DNA from: Algoriphagus resistens
Lineage (GTDB): Bacteria; Bacteroidota; Bacteroidia; Cytophagales; Cyclobacteriaceae
Assembly: GCF_001442615.1 (NCBI RefSeq)
Contig: NZ_LMXN01000003.1
Span: forward strand, 186,001-250,000
Length of the DNA stretch: 64,000 nt
Direction: 5' to 3'
Shown here: piece after piece, positions 9,646 through 18,137 of the stretch
Layout: the number at the start of each line of letters is the position of its first letter
Numbering within the stretch: the first letter of the stretch is position 1
Program-made: the position numbers and the translations under genes
The notes under the pieces: generated by a model
Told to the model about the DNA's origin: nothing
The model's input: only the letters and a program-made list of their open reading frames with translations
Database searches by the model: none

Positions 9646-9750
9646 GGGCGTGGCCCCGTCTGAAAAGGCCGGTGCGGGCTATCTGCTGCATTCGTTCCAC
9701 CGATAACTATCGGGGCACGTGGATGTCGCTACTATCCCTCACACAATCAA
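9646..9750. repeat. GC-rich interspersed intergenic repeat
   Basis: The leader region 9606-9891 has no gene. It holds a GC-rich block starting GGGCGTGGCCCCG and containing CGGGCTATCTGCTGCATTCG, the inverted repeat CCGATA-AC-TATCGG (9700-9713) and the ending ATCCCTCACACA. I recall similarly built intergenic blocks (GGGCGT...CGGGCT.TCCGCTGCA...ATCCCTCAC) from other Bacteroidota genomes, but this cannot be checked here. Function unknown; its position upstream of ileS could place it in that transcript's leader or in an upstream read-through. Confidence 0.5.
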
Positions 9751-9891
9751 GGAAACATCCTCCTCAAAAGCAGGCACAAAGATAGGAGAATTCCCCCTTT
9801 CTGGGAGGGTGAATCTGAAAAAATGCCAGCTTTCACTAGACGAAGTCACGGTTTCAATTTCCAATCTTCAAATTTTCCAATCTTACAATAC

Positions 9892-10497
9892 TTAAATGAC
9901 CAACTCATAGCTCACACTTCGACCTCCGCCTTGCGGCAAAAAGACGCCCAATTCCACCAAAGCCTGCAAATCCCGTGTGGCTCTTGCCTTCGAGGCTTTG
10001 GTGATGGCAATATATTTTTTTGCAGTCATTCCTCCTTCAAAACCAGCAGGGCCTTCAGCTAGCATACCCTTGATAACTTTGACTTGGCGTTCATTCAAAT
10101 CCTCCTTATAGTGGTCAAAAAACTTGACTTTTTGCAGTGTGAAGTTGATCAGTTTCTCCGCGCTCAGCTGTGCATGATAGACTGTATTGGCAAAATAATC
10201 CAGCCAAGCAGAGATCTCATTTGAGCATTGTCCATTTTTCAGAGCGTTGTAATACTCATTTTTCTTCGCCTCAATCCTACTGGAATGACTGATCAAGGTC
10301 GCATGTCTCAGGCCCTGATGCAATGCTTTTTCTGCCAAAGCACGATCAATTCGTCCATTTCCATCCTCAAATGGGTAAATCGTTTCAAAATATAAGTGCG
10401 TGATCGCAGACTTGATAAGCGGATTGTTTATTGCATCGGTATTGCCGGGAGCAGTTTCGTTGAACCAATAAATTAAATCCTTCCGATTCTCGCACTT
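9892..10497 (-). pseudogene. Fic/DUF4172-type AMPylase relic, N-terminus lost, active-site His replaced
   Basis: The open frame runs from just after a stop at 10498-10500 to 9892 and encodes only the C-terminal part of a Fic protein. The Fic core motif lies at about 10346-10378 and reads IYPFEDGNGRIDR where functional proteins have IHPF.DGNGR.GR: the catalytic His codon CAC is TAC (Tyr) here. It is followed by the helical segment with NEYYNAL and SAWLDYF, and by a C-terminal winged helix (LNERQVKVI, TRDLQALVELGVF, GGGRSVSYELV) typical of the DUF4172-Fic subfamily. The N-terminal half is missing and no start codon precedes the Fic motif. Inactive relic. Confidence 0.75.
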
Positions 10498-10579
10498 TTA
10501 CACCAAGAGCATTTCCATTTGATATGCTCTTCTTAAATTTCCGAACAATTGATTTCAACCTACACTTTCAACCTCTATT

Positions 10580-11611
10580 ATGAAACTTAACTATACCATA
10601 ATAACAGGTGCTTTGGCTCTAGCTTTTGCCTGTTCTTCTCCTAAAACTACAGAAGAAACTGAAGCTCCTAAGCGCGCAGGAAATCCTATTTTCGAAGGCT
10701 GGTATGCAGATCCTGAAGGAATCGTCTTTGGGGATGAGTACTGGATTTATCCGACTTTTTCCGCAGGATATACCGATCAATTGCACTTCGATGCTTTCTC
10801 ATCCAAGGATCTGGTGACTTGGGAAAAGCATGAGAATATCCTCGACACAGCCGCTATCAAATGGGCCAGACAAGCGATGTGGGCACCCGCGGCTATTGAA
10901 AAAGACGGCAGGTACTACCTCTTCTTCTCTGCTAACGACATCCAGCGACCAAGTCGACCGGGCTGGGATCCGAATAATAACATCAACCATTTTGGAGGGT
11001 TAGGCGTTGCTGTGGCTGATTCACCTGGCGGGCCATTCAAAGACCATATTGGCGAACCTTTGCTTTCGGAGTTTTATAATGACGCGCAACCCATTGATCA
11101 GTTCGTTTTCAAAGACACCGACGGCACCTATTACATGTTGTATGGAGGCTGGAGTCATTGCAACATTGGGAAACTCAATGCTGATTTCACAGGATTCGAA
11201 CCTTGGGAAGATGGAGAGCTTTTTCATGAAATCACCCCGGAAGGCTATGTAGAAGGACCTTTTGTATTTATCAGAGAGGGAAAATACTACTTTATGTGGT
11301 CTGAAGGAGGCTGGACAAATGACAGCTATAAGGTAGCCTATGCCATGTCCGATAATATCAATGGTCCGTGGGAAAAAATCGGAACCATTCTAGAAAAAGA
11401 CACCACTATTGCCACTGGGGCCGGGCATAATTCGGTGATTCAAAAGCCGGGTAGCGATGATTGGTATATGGTATATCACCGCAGACCCATCCCCAATGAA
11501 GGCAGAGATCATCGTGTAACGGCGATTGACGTGCTGGAATTCAATGAAGACGGAACGATCAAACCGATCAAAATGACATTCGAAGGAGTGGAAGCCAATC
11601 CGATCAAGTAA
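10580..11611 (+). CDS. Glycoside hydrolase family 43-like lipoprotein (arabinan/xylan-active type)
   Basis: 343 residues. An SPII signal peptide ends in LAFAC with C18 as the lipidated cysteine, so the protein is anchored in a membrane, probably on the periplasmic side or the cell surface. The five-bladed propeller of GH43 is indicated by the three acidic catalytic sites: D44 in WYADPEG (general base), D173 in PIDQFVF (pKa modulator) and E226 in VEGPFVF (acid). WAPAAIEKDGRYYLFFS is typical of the family. Substrate (arabinan, xylan or galactan) cannot be assigned. It stands alone between two Fic relics, with no SusCD pair or regulator next to it, so it is not part of a recognisable polysaccharide utilisation locus inside this window. 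Confidence 0.88.
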   Translation: MKLNYTIITGALALAFACSSPKTTEETEAPKRAGNPIFEGWYADPEGIVFGDEYWIYPTFSAGYTDQLHFDAFSSKDLVTWEKHENILDTAAIKWARQAMWAPAAIEKDGRYYLFFSANDIQRPSRPGWDPNNNINHFGGLGVAVADSPGGPFKDHIGEPLLSEFYNDAQPIDQFVFKDTDGTYYMLYGGWSHCNIGKLNADFTGFEPWEDGELFHEITPEGYVEGPFVFIREGKYYFMWSEGGWTNDSYKVAYAMSDNINGPWEKIGTILEKDTTIATGAGHNSVIQKPGSDDWYMVYHRRPIPNEGRDHRVTAIDVLEFNEDGTIKPIKMTFEGVEANPIK

Positions 11612-11669
11612 AAAAATCCTAGTCTTTTAGAACTGTAGCCTTCTTGACAATACAGCGAAAGAAAAATAA

Positions 11670-12065
11670 AATGGACTCTGTTTAGATATACCAGGCATTG
11701 AAAAATATGAATCCGGACATTTTGAAACTGCTTTCAAGTACACCTATTTTGTGTGTAGCAAAGTAGATGCGGATTGGTTTTTCCTGATCAGCATCCAAGA
11801 GACGCCTTCAAAAGCTGTAAACACATGCTTCCATGTTAAGGAACAAATGATCAATGCAAAATTTGTATGCAGTAGTTCAAGCGCAATAGGAATAGTGAAT
11901 GGGCTTTCCCAAGAACCTACTGTTACTGTAGAAAAAGCAGTTTCCCTGACTGGATTACGCTTAAAAACAGCAAATGCCTTGGTGCAATTAATGCTCGAAA
12001 AAGGAATTCTCAGGGAGCAAACAGGGCAATCCAGAAATAGATTCTTTGTCTTTGAAGCAAATTAA
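11670..12065 (+). pseudogene. Second Fic-family relic, N-terminus joined to C-terminus by a large internal deletion
   Basis: In one frame, the segment at about 11688-11770 encodes IPGIEKYESGHFE and YTYFV, resembling the N-terminal substrate/inhibitory region of Fic proteins (YESG.F....Y..FVPS). It is followed directly by a C-terminal Fic helix (FLISIQETPSKAVNT) and a winged-helix tail (TVEKAVSLTGLRLKTANAL, LMLEKGILREQTGQSRNRF). The whole catalytic core with the HPFxxGNGR motif is absent. An ATG at 11751 could start a 104-residue remnant. The assignment rests on recognising the two ends, so the deletion interpretation is an inference. Confidence 0.5.
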
Positions 12066-12223
12066 CAGACATTAGCGGACAGCCTATGAAAGTGAAACAA
12101 GGGAGAGGCTATTTTACCTGTACTGCCAAAACCGATACTGCTTAACAATAGATTACCAATTTACTATTAAACAGTCTGGCGGTCTTTTTGTATTTTGATC
12201 ACCTAACCATTTGAAAAACAACT

Positions 12224-12691
12224 ATGAAATCTCTCTTTGCACTTTTGTCAGCAAGCATATTACTACTATCATGCAGTGGTCCTAAAAAAGATTCCCCGAT
12301 TGATGCAGCATTTTCCCCGGATGAAGAGCATGTAGAAGCGATAAATACGGAATGTTTTCAGTACATGGGGGAAAAGGACACCGTCAGACTCACTACTCAT
12401 GTGGACGGCACTAACATTACGGGGTCACTTGACTATTCCTTTTTTGAAAAAGATAAAAACTCAGGGGCTATTGAAGGAGAAATTAGAGATAATATGATTA
12501 TTGCGGAGTATACTTTTATGTCAGAAGGTACTACTTCCAAGCGCCAGGTAGTCTTCAAAAACACGGAGGAAGGCTGGAAAGAAGGATATGGAGAAATGAA
12601 ATCTGTGGACGGCATTCCTGTCCAGGTAAATATAGACTCTTTGGACTTTAGCCACGATATGGTGCTGACTCCGGTTCCCTGTGACCAGTGA
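12224..12691 (+). CDS. Small lipoprotein of unknown function
   Basis: 155 residues. The signal peptide ends in the lipobox LLSC, with C17 as lipid attachment site. The mature part has a conserved look: TECFQYMGEKDTVRLTT, a VTGSLDY-like strand, EKDKNSGAIEGEI, AEYTFMSEG, and a terminal cysteine in TPVPCDQ that could pair with the cysteine near residue 44. It resembles hypothetical lipoproteins seen in other Bacteroidota; no function is known to me. It is a single gene followed by the MscS gene on the same strand after 127 bp. Confidence 0.75.
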   Translation: MKSLFALLSASILLLSCSGPKKDSPIDAAFSPDEEHVEAINTECFQYMGEKDTVRLTTHVDGTNITGSLDYSFFEKDKNSGAIEGEIRDNMIIAEYTFMSEGTTSKRQVVFKNTEEGWKEGYGEMKSVDGIPVQVNIDSLDFSHDMVLTPVPCDQ

Positions 12692-12818
12692 GAGATACGT
12701 TAGGTTTGGCATTCTAAGTTCAATTCCCTAATTTCTAAACGAATCCTACCCAAGATCACCTTTTTAAGAGCCTGAAGATTTTCGCCCAACTCTATCAAAC
12801 TGTTATAATGTAGCGTCT

Positions 12819-13769
12819 ATGAAATATTATGGTCGGTTGATTATTCCACTTCTAATTACGCTTGTGCTGGCTTTCTCCAAGCTTTATTATGGGTCAGTCT
12901 CGAAAAACTGGGAAGGAATCTGGTCTTATCTCCCGCATATCAATACTGTTTTGATCATCTGTGGGTTTACCTGGTGTTTGTTGGTGTTGATGCAGATTCT
13001 GAAAAAGCTCTTTATCAAACAATACGATATTTCACAAGAGGATAATCTGAAAGCCAGAAAAGTTCTTACCCAGATCAATATCCTGGTCAAGGTTGCCAAC
13101 TTTGTCATTATATTGCTCGGAATCGGGTTAATTCTGATTTCATTTGAATCAGTCCGAAAAGTAGGGGTTGGGTTCTTTGCATCTGCGGGCTTGGCTGGGA
13201 TAATCATTGGTTTTTCGGCGCAGAAAGCAATTGGAACTCTGATTGCCGGGATTCAGATAGCGATCACGCAGCCATTCCGTCTGGAGGATGCCGTAGTCGT
13301 AGAAGGAGAGTGGGGGTGGATAGAAGAAATCAACCTGAATTATATTGTGGTACGGATCTGGGATCTGAGAAGGCTGGTACTCCCAACTACTTATTTTTTG
13401 GAAACCCCGTTTCAAAATTGGACCAGAACTTCAGCAAGCTTGCTAGGATCAGTATATTTATATACCGATTATACCATCTCTTTTGATGCACTTCGCAAAG
13501 AGCTGGACCGTATTTTGGAGACTACGATGCTATGGGACAATAAAGTGAAGGTCTTACAAGTATCAGATGCCAAAGAGAGCACAGTGGAAATCCGGATTCT
13601 CGTCAGCGCCAAGAACTCGCCTACTGCCTGGGATTTGCGCGTATTTGTGAGGGAAAAAATGATTGAGTTTATCCAAAAGAATTACCCGGAAAGCCTTCCG
13701 AAAACCAGAGTGGAACTGATGACAAATGTGCCGCCGTTCAATGGTATTACACCTCCTGAAGTGTCTTGA
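12819..13769 (+). CDS. Small-conductance mechanosensitive channel (MscS family)
   Basis: 316 residues. Three or four hydrophobic helices occupy the first ~150 residues (about 5-22, 42-62, 88-110, 115-150). The pore helix TM3 is glycine/alanine rich (FFASAGLAGIIIGFSAQKA, 119-137), as in MscS. It is followed by the beta domain (FRLEDAVVVEGEWGWIEEI, 153-171, and the segment RRLVLPTTYF with NWTR) and a mixed alpha/beta C-terminal domain. The channel releases solutes from the cytoplasm on hypo-osmotic shock. It converges on the type B CTD gene; the 142-bp gap between them shows nothing clear. Confidence 0.92.
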   Translation: MKYYGRLIIPLLITLVLAFSKLYYGSVSKNWEGIWSYLPHINTVLIICGFTWCLLVLMQILKKLFIKQYDISQEDNLKARKVLTQINILVKVANFVIILLGIGLILISFESVRKVGVGFFASAGLAGIIIGFSAQKAIGTLIAGIQIAITQPFRLEDAVVVEGEWGWIEEINLNYIVVRIWDLRRLVLPTTYFLETPFQNWTRTSASLLGSVYLYTDYTISFDALRKELDRILETTMLWDNKVKVLQVSDAKESTVEIRILVSAKNSPTAWDLRVFVREKMIEFIQKNYPESLPKTRVELMTNVPPFNGITPPEVS

Positions 13770-13911
13770 TCCAAATGCCAGCTTAGTAGTTAAAATACAG
13801 CAGATTTTCTATCTGTCCTAGGCATAGGTGTTGATCAAATAGAAAAAGCCTGAATTCACATTAGTTAAAAATGGGATATTTTAAAGATTTATTCCTTTAT
13901 AGTCACTCCCC

Positions 13912-15114
13912 TTATCTGATCAGAATAAATACGCCGTCTTTGATTATTTCTTCTCCTGAACTGGACAAAAATATCCCCTTATATATATAATTTCCATTGG
14001 GAGCATCTTTTCCATTCCAAGTACCGTTCCATCCCCGTGATTCCAGCTTGTCAGTGCTAAAGATCAGTTCTCCCCAGAGATCAAACACAAAGAATTTCAT
14101 TGAGGCAATGCCTTTGTGCTCAGGTTTGAAGTAAAAGTTTTTCGAACTGGAAGGAGAAAAGGCATTGGGCATTATAATCATATACTCATCTCTGACCTCA
14201 ATGACTCTCTCAAATGAATGGGCACAGCCAAGATCATCTAGAGCAGTGAAGATTACAGAATAATTCCCTTTATCAGTATAGGAGTACGTAGGGTTCTGTA
14301 AATTACTTTCATTTCCGTCACCAAAACTCCAATGCCAGAAAGTGGTGTTCCAAGAGGTGGCATCAACAAAATCAATTGGCTGGAATGCCTGGGCAATCCC
14401 GTTTGTTTGAGCGTTTCCCTGCCCCATATCCACATGATAATTAAAGTTGGGTTCCAAATCGGTCTCGGCAATGGTAACTTCAATAGTCTTTATATCAGAC
14501 CAGCACCCAAAATCCTTATAACTACTTCTCACAGAGTAGCTGCCATTTTCACTCTGTTTGTTTATTCCATCGATAGAGATAGCGTTTCCGGAGGGAGAGA
14601 TGATTTCATAATCAAAAACTGTGGGGTCAAAACCATCAATATACGTACTCAAATCAACGAAACCCTTCGGGTCGCATACTGGGGAGGCTCTTGTTGTTTG
14701 AAGATCTGGAACATTAAAAACCCTCACCTTCACTTGGTCTAAAAGGGGAGGAGATTCATTTGGCTCTGCTATTCCAACATAGTAATTATAGGTAGAGGCT
14801 TGAATATATGTATCAGCTGTAGACTCATAAGTCAAACCTATTATTGTCAGGCTACCATCATCTCCAAGTTGATATTCTACCCCGTCCTCTGTTCCCGAGA
14901 AGATTTCCATTGTACCATTTGAGTCATGATACCAAGAATATAAGGGAGAACCACCAGTCTGGCTAATCTCCTCTGGCATAACGGTAACAGGCTCACCCTC
15001 GCAGATCTCAACAGTATTTGGATCTTGGGCTTGGACATATATTGAAACGCTGGGGACGATGACCAGCAGCTGTAGGTAAAAAACAAGTGCTTTATGAAAC
15101 TCCCTTTTCAGCAT
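13912..15114 (-). CDS. Secreted surface protein with PKD domain and type B T9SS C-terminal sorting domain
   Basis: 400 residues. A signal peptide of about 29 residues ends near VQAQ. The middle has Ig/PKD-like beta domains, the clearest being a PKD unit with WHWSFGDGNESN and YTDKGNYSV (about 260-300). The last ~88 residues are a gliding-motility-associated (type B, CHU_C) sorting domain: MPNAFSPSSSKNF, FFVFDLWGELIF, GWNGTWNGKDAPNGNYIYKG. The protein should be exported by Sec, cross the outer membrane through the type IX system and stay at the surface. The ATG is preceded by AAGGAG (15124-15129 on the plus strand), a rare clear Shine-Dalgarno in this window. The PorP-like gene lies upstream in the same orientation, which suggests a cognate pair. 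Confidence 0.9.
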   Translation of the reverse strand: MLKREFHKALVFYLQLLVIVPSVSIYVQAQDPNTVEICEGEPVTVMPEEISQTGGSPLYSWYHDSNGTMEIFSGTEDGVEYQLGDDGSLTIIGLTYESTADTYIQASTYNYYVGIAEPNESPPLLDQVKVRVFNVPDLQTTRASPVCDPKGFVDLSTYIDGFDPTVFDYEIISPSGNAISIDGINKQSENGSYSVRSSYKDFGCWSDIKTIEVTIAETDLEPNFNYHVDMGQGNAQTNGIAQAFQPIDFVDATSWNTTFWHWSFGDGNESNLQNPTYSYTDKGNYSVIFTALDDLGCAHSFERVIEVRDEYMIIMPNAFSPSSSKNFYFKPEHKGIASMKFFVFDLWGELIFSTDKLESRGWNGTWNGKDAPNGNYIYKGIFLSSSGEEIIKDGVFILIR

Positions 15115-15421
15115 TATAACTCACTCCTTACTTTGTTAATACGTATCATTTACAGTATGCTTATTTTACGTACGATATTGTTCTAATTATGCTAGTATCT
15201 GAAATTTTCGATATAATGCCCAATAAAATTAATCCCGGAAAGCATATAAAAATTTTAACCTGAAATACCTGTAGACATTAGACATTGTGAAAATACACTT
15301 ATGCCAATTAAAACCCAGTGTCTCCTTACTATTTAGTGAACAATGAAAGAATACAGCTCATGATTTCTCCCACACAAGACAACGAAAACAGCTAGAATTA
15401 TGTCCTAGCCACTTATCCCAA

Positions 15422-16465
15422 TTAATATTTGAAGCATGGGATAACTCTTTCTCTCTGGTTTCTACTTTTTGAATCACCCCATAAAAAGGAATAAGTAAGT
15501 GAAACCTCATGAGCACCCCCACTGTTTTTCTGGCCTAATTTAGAAATAGTGACATCGTAAGAATAACCGATGTCTAACCCATTTTCCAATGAAACACCTA
15601 CTAATCCGATTATCGCCTCATTGTTTGGCAGGTTGTTCTTTGTGGGTAATCCTCTATACCAAAGCCCCAAAACCAAAGGTTCAAGATATAATTGCGTTCC
15701 TACATCCAGTTGATTGAAGGGGTCCTGTTGCTTGTAATTAAAAGCAAAGGAAATGGATCGTTCTGCATAAGCATGAGTAAAGTAATTCCTACGCCCACCC
15801 CCAAGATCAAACTTTATTCCTCCCTGTGCTGAAAGCTTCATGGGCAACTTGGAGATTTGGCCTTCTACGAATGAGGTATTAGGTTCTGAAATATGATGTG
15901 CTGATGCTCCTAGCCAGATTTTCTTGGAATAGAACATTCCTCCGACACTGTAGTCCATAAAGCTATAACGACTATCTATCGGAATTCCATTAAGCTCATC
16001 CGTGATTCCCCCAATCGTACCATCAATGATGTCTATCTGAGTTCCAAAAACCAAGTCGGCAAAGAAAGCATCACGTTGCATATAGCTAACCATGCCACCA
16101 ACCCGAAAAAACATCTCCTCGCTAAGCTTCAGCCGATAAGCATAAGAGAGCCCTATTTCATTTGTTGAGAGATTTGCCCGACTTTCCTGACTGCCATTGA
16201 ATATCAATCCAATACCACTGTTATAATCAAAAATGTAATGGTCAATGTAAGCTGAATATGAATTGAAATTTTGGTCTAAACCTGGCCACTGATTTCGGTA
16301 ATTGATCCCTATGCGCGTGAGCTCACTTGCTCCTGTCAGCGCTGGATTCAAATAAAGAGGTGCTGCGTAAAATTGAGAGTATTGGGTATCCTGGGCTATT
16401 ACATTGGAAAAAATGCAACATATAGCCCCAATAGTAACGAATACACCAATTATTCTCCTAAACAT
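15422..16465 (-). CDS. PorP/SprF-family type IX secretion outer-membrane protein
   Basis: 347 residues from the ATG at 16463-16465; the longest frame starts two codons earlier at TTG. A signal peptide ends near VIAQ. The mature N-terminus has the family signature QYSQFYAAPLYLNPALTG, followed by NYRNQWPGL and repeated amphipathic beta strands ending in SLTYSF near the C-terminus, consistent with an outer-membrane barrel. PorP/SprF proteins partner with substrates carrying type B sorting domains and hold them at the surface, and such a substrate is encoded just downstream (13912-15114). The 307-bp gap between the two genes contains a small inverted repeat (GCTAG 15391-15395, CTAGC 15405-15409) and no other gene. 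Confidence 0.92.
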   Translation of the reverse strand: MFRRIIGVFVTIGAICCIFSNVIAQDTQYSQFYAAPLYLNPALTGASELTRIGINYRNQWPGLDQNFNSYSAYIDHYIFDYNSGIGLIFNGSQESRANLSTNEIGLSYAYRLKLSEEMFFRVGGMVSYMQRDAFFADLVFGTQIDIIDGTIGGITDELNGIPIDSRYSFMDYSVGGMFYSKKIWLGASAHHISEPNTSFVEGQISKLPMKLSAQGGIKFDLGGGRRNYFTHAYAERSISFAFNYKQQDPFNQLDVGTQLYLEPLVLGLWYRGLPTKNNLPNNEAIIGLVGVSLENGLDIGYSYDVTISKLGQKNSGGAHEVSLTYSFLWGDSKSRNQRERVIPCFKY

Positions 16466-16489
16466 AGACAACTAAACCATCACCATACA

Positions 16490-16517
16490 CAAATCTATGC
16501 ATTAGTAAAATGGCAAA
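16490..16517 (-). promoter_or_regulatory. Promoter of the PorP-like gene
   Basis: On the minus strand TAGATTTG (16490-16497) matches the Bacteroidota -7 element TAnnTTTG, with TTTG (16514-16517) 16 bp upstream as a -33-like element. The predicted transcription start is about 20 bp before the ATG. Confidence 0.5.
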
Positions 16518-16692
16518 GGTTAAATAATTATGATTTAACGATTTGAAAGTACTAGGGCGTATGATTGGGGCTTACAATCAGTTGAATTTCAAATCAAATT
16601 AATCCAAGCATGTATCTTCAGAAACATGTTTGGATTAACATTTTAGAAGTCAATAATTATACCAAAGGATATGATATGCTGAATATCTTAAA

Positions 16693-17925
16693 TTAAATAT
16701 CCAAAATAACCTGATGCCTTAATAAATCCTCAAAAACTTCGCGTTTCCTTATCAATTGGGCTTTTCCTTCCCAAACCAATACTTCAGCAGGTCGCAGCCT
16801 GGAATTGTAATTGGAAGACATACTAAATCCATATGCTCCTGCATTTTTGAATACCAATAGATTTCCTTTTGAAACCGTAGCTAGCATACGATCTTTGGCA
16901 AGTGTATCAGTTTCACAGATATAACCGACTACATTGTACGGGTTCAATTTCCCCTCAGGATTGCTTAGGTTATACACATCATGAAACGCATCATACATCA
17001 TTGGTCTGATCAGATGGTTCAATCCTGAATCTACTCCTACAAATGTAATCTGGGGAGTCTTTTTGACCACATTTGACTCCACGATCAAATATCCGGATTC
17101 ACTCACAAGGAATTTACCAGGCTCAAGCCAAAGCTCCAATTTTCGACCATATTTCTCACAAAACTGATTGAAAGCTGCTGACACTTTTGTGCCCACCTCT
17201 TCGATGTCAGTCGATGGATCCCCTGATTTATAGGCAACTTTGAAACCTCCTCCAAAATCCAAAAAAGTTAGATCCGGGAAGTTCATTGCTGCATCAAACA
17301 GCACATTTCCTCCTCTAAGGAATATCTCCGCATCCAGAATATCGGATCCCGTATGAATATGAAGCCCAACGATTTTGATGTCATGTTTTTTCACTACCTC
17401 GAGAACCTCCGGAAGTTGCTGGATTGAAATCCCAAACTTGCTTTGGATATGTCCTACAGAAATTTTAGCATTTCCTCCGGCCATAATATGCGGATTGAGG
17501 CGGATGCATGCAGGTTTAGTATTGCCGTAGGCAGCACCAAACTCCTCCATCAGTGGAATACTATCAAGATTAATCATGACTCCCAATTCAACTGCTTCCT
17601 TTATCTCTTTGAAATTGACCCCGCTTGGCGTGTACATAATCTCTGATGCAGCAAACCCGGCCAGCATACAGCTTTTTATTTCTTCAATAGACACTGCATC
17701 AACACCTTCCCCAGCCTTTTTCACTAACTTCAAGATATTGATGTTGGACAGTGCTTTAGTAGCATATTTGATTCTCAGTGGTACTGTAGCAAAAGCAGAC
17801 TGGAGAGATTTGATCTGACTTACTACCTTTTCTCCGTCATATACATATACCGGTGTGCCGAATTCACTGGCTATAGATTCTAAGCTTACTCCCTGGAGTT
17901 GAGTAGGATGTTGAGGTGCTGACAT
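16693..17925 (-). CDS. lysA: Diaminopimelate decarboxylase
   Basis: 410 residues from the ATG at 17923-17925. The longest frame adds ten residues, but its start at 17955 lies upstream of a consensus -7 element, so it would not be transcribed. It is a fold-type III PLP enzyme that decarboxylates meso-diaminopimelate to L-lysine, the last step of the pathway. Conserved parts are IKYATKALSN with the PLP lysine, GLHIHTGSDI, FLDFGGGFKV with the glycine loop, EPGKFLVSESG, and the C-terminal YICETDTLAKDR with the catalytic cysteine plus GAYGFSMSSNYNSRLRP. Not in an operon with other lysine genes here. Confidence 0.95.
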   Translation of the reverse strand: MSAPQHPTQLQGVSLESIASEFGTPVYVYDGEKVVSQIKSLQSAFATVPLRIKYATKALSNINILKLVKKAGEGVDAVSIEEIKSCMLAGFAASEIMYTPSGVNFKEIKEAVELGVMINLDSIPLMEEFGAAYGNTKPACIRLNPHIMAGGNAKISVGHIQSKFGISIQQLPEVLEVVKKHDIKIVGLHIHTGSDILDAEIFLRGGNVLFDAAMNFPDLTFLDFGGGFKVAYKSGDPSTDIEEVGTKVSAAFNQFCEKYGRKLELWLEPGKFLVSESGYLIVESNVVKKTPQITFVGVDSGLNHLIRPMMYDAFHDVYNLSNPEGKLNPYNVVGYICETDTLAKDRMLATVSKGNLLVFKNAGAYGFSMSSNYNSRLRPAEVLVWEGKAQLIRKREVFEDLLRHQVILDI

Positions 17926-17942
17926 TATCTGAAATTTGCGGG

Positions 17943-17950
17943 CAAAGATA
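17943..17950 (-). promoter_or_regulatory. lysA -7 promoter element
   Basis: On the minus strand TATCTTTG followed by C fits TAnnTTTGY exactly. Transcription would begin about 12 bp before the ATG at 17925, which excludes the longer start at 17955. No convincing -33 TTTG at the usual distance. Confidence 0.55.
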
Positions 17951-18125
17951 GCCAAATAACAAAAAAAGGAGACATTTGTCCCCTCTTTTCATTTGCTATA
18001 GTGTAATTAAGAAAACGCTGTTTTCGAACCTAAATATAGAGGAAGGAGATGAAATTAATCTCTTTTCCACGTGAGATGAGGCGGTTAAATATTGTTAAGC
18101 TCCCTTTATGGCCTGATTATAGGGT

Positions 18126-18133
18126 TAAATTTG
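18126..18133 (+). promoter_or_regulatory. -7 element immediately before the histidine kinase gene
   Basis: TAAATTTG matches TAnnTTTG and ends 4 bp before the ATG at 18138. If used, the transcript would start at or next to the A of the start codon, giving a leaderless mRNA. There is no TTTG at the usual -33 distance. Confidence 0.35.
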
Positions 18134-18137
18134 TGCA

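Noticed and set aside
17926-17955. Ten-residue N-terminal extension of LysA
   Set aside because: Lies upstream of the predicted transcription start set by TATCTTTG at 17943-17950.
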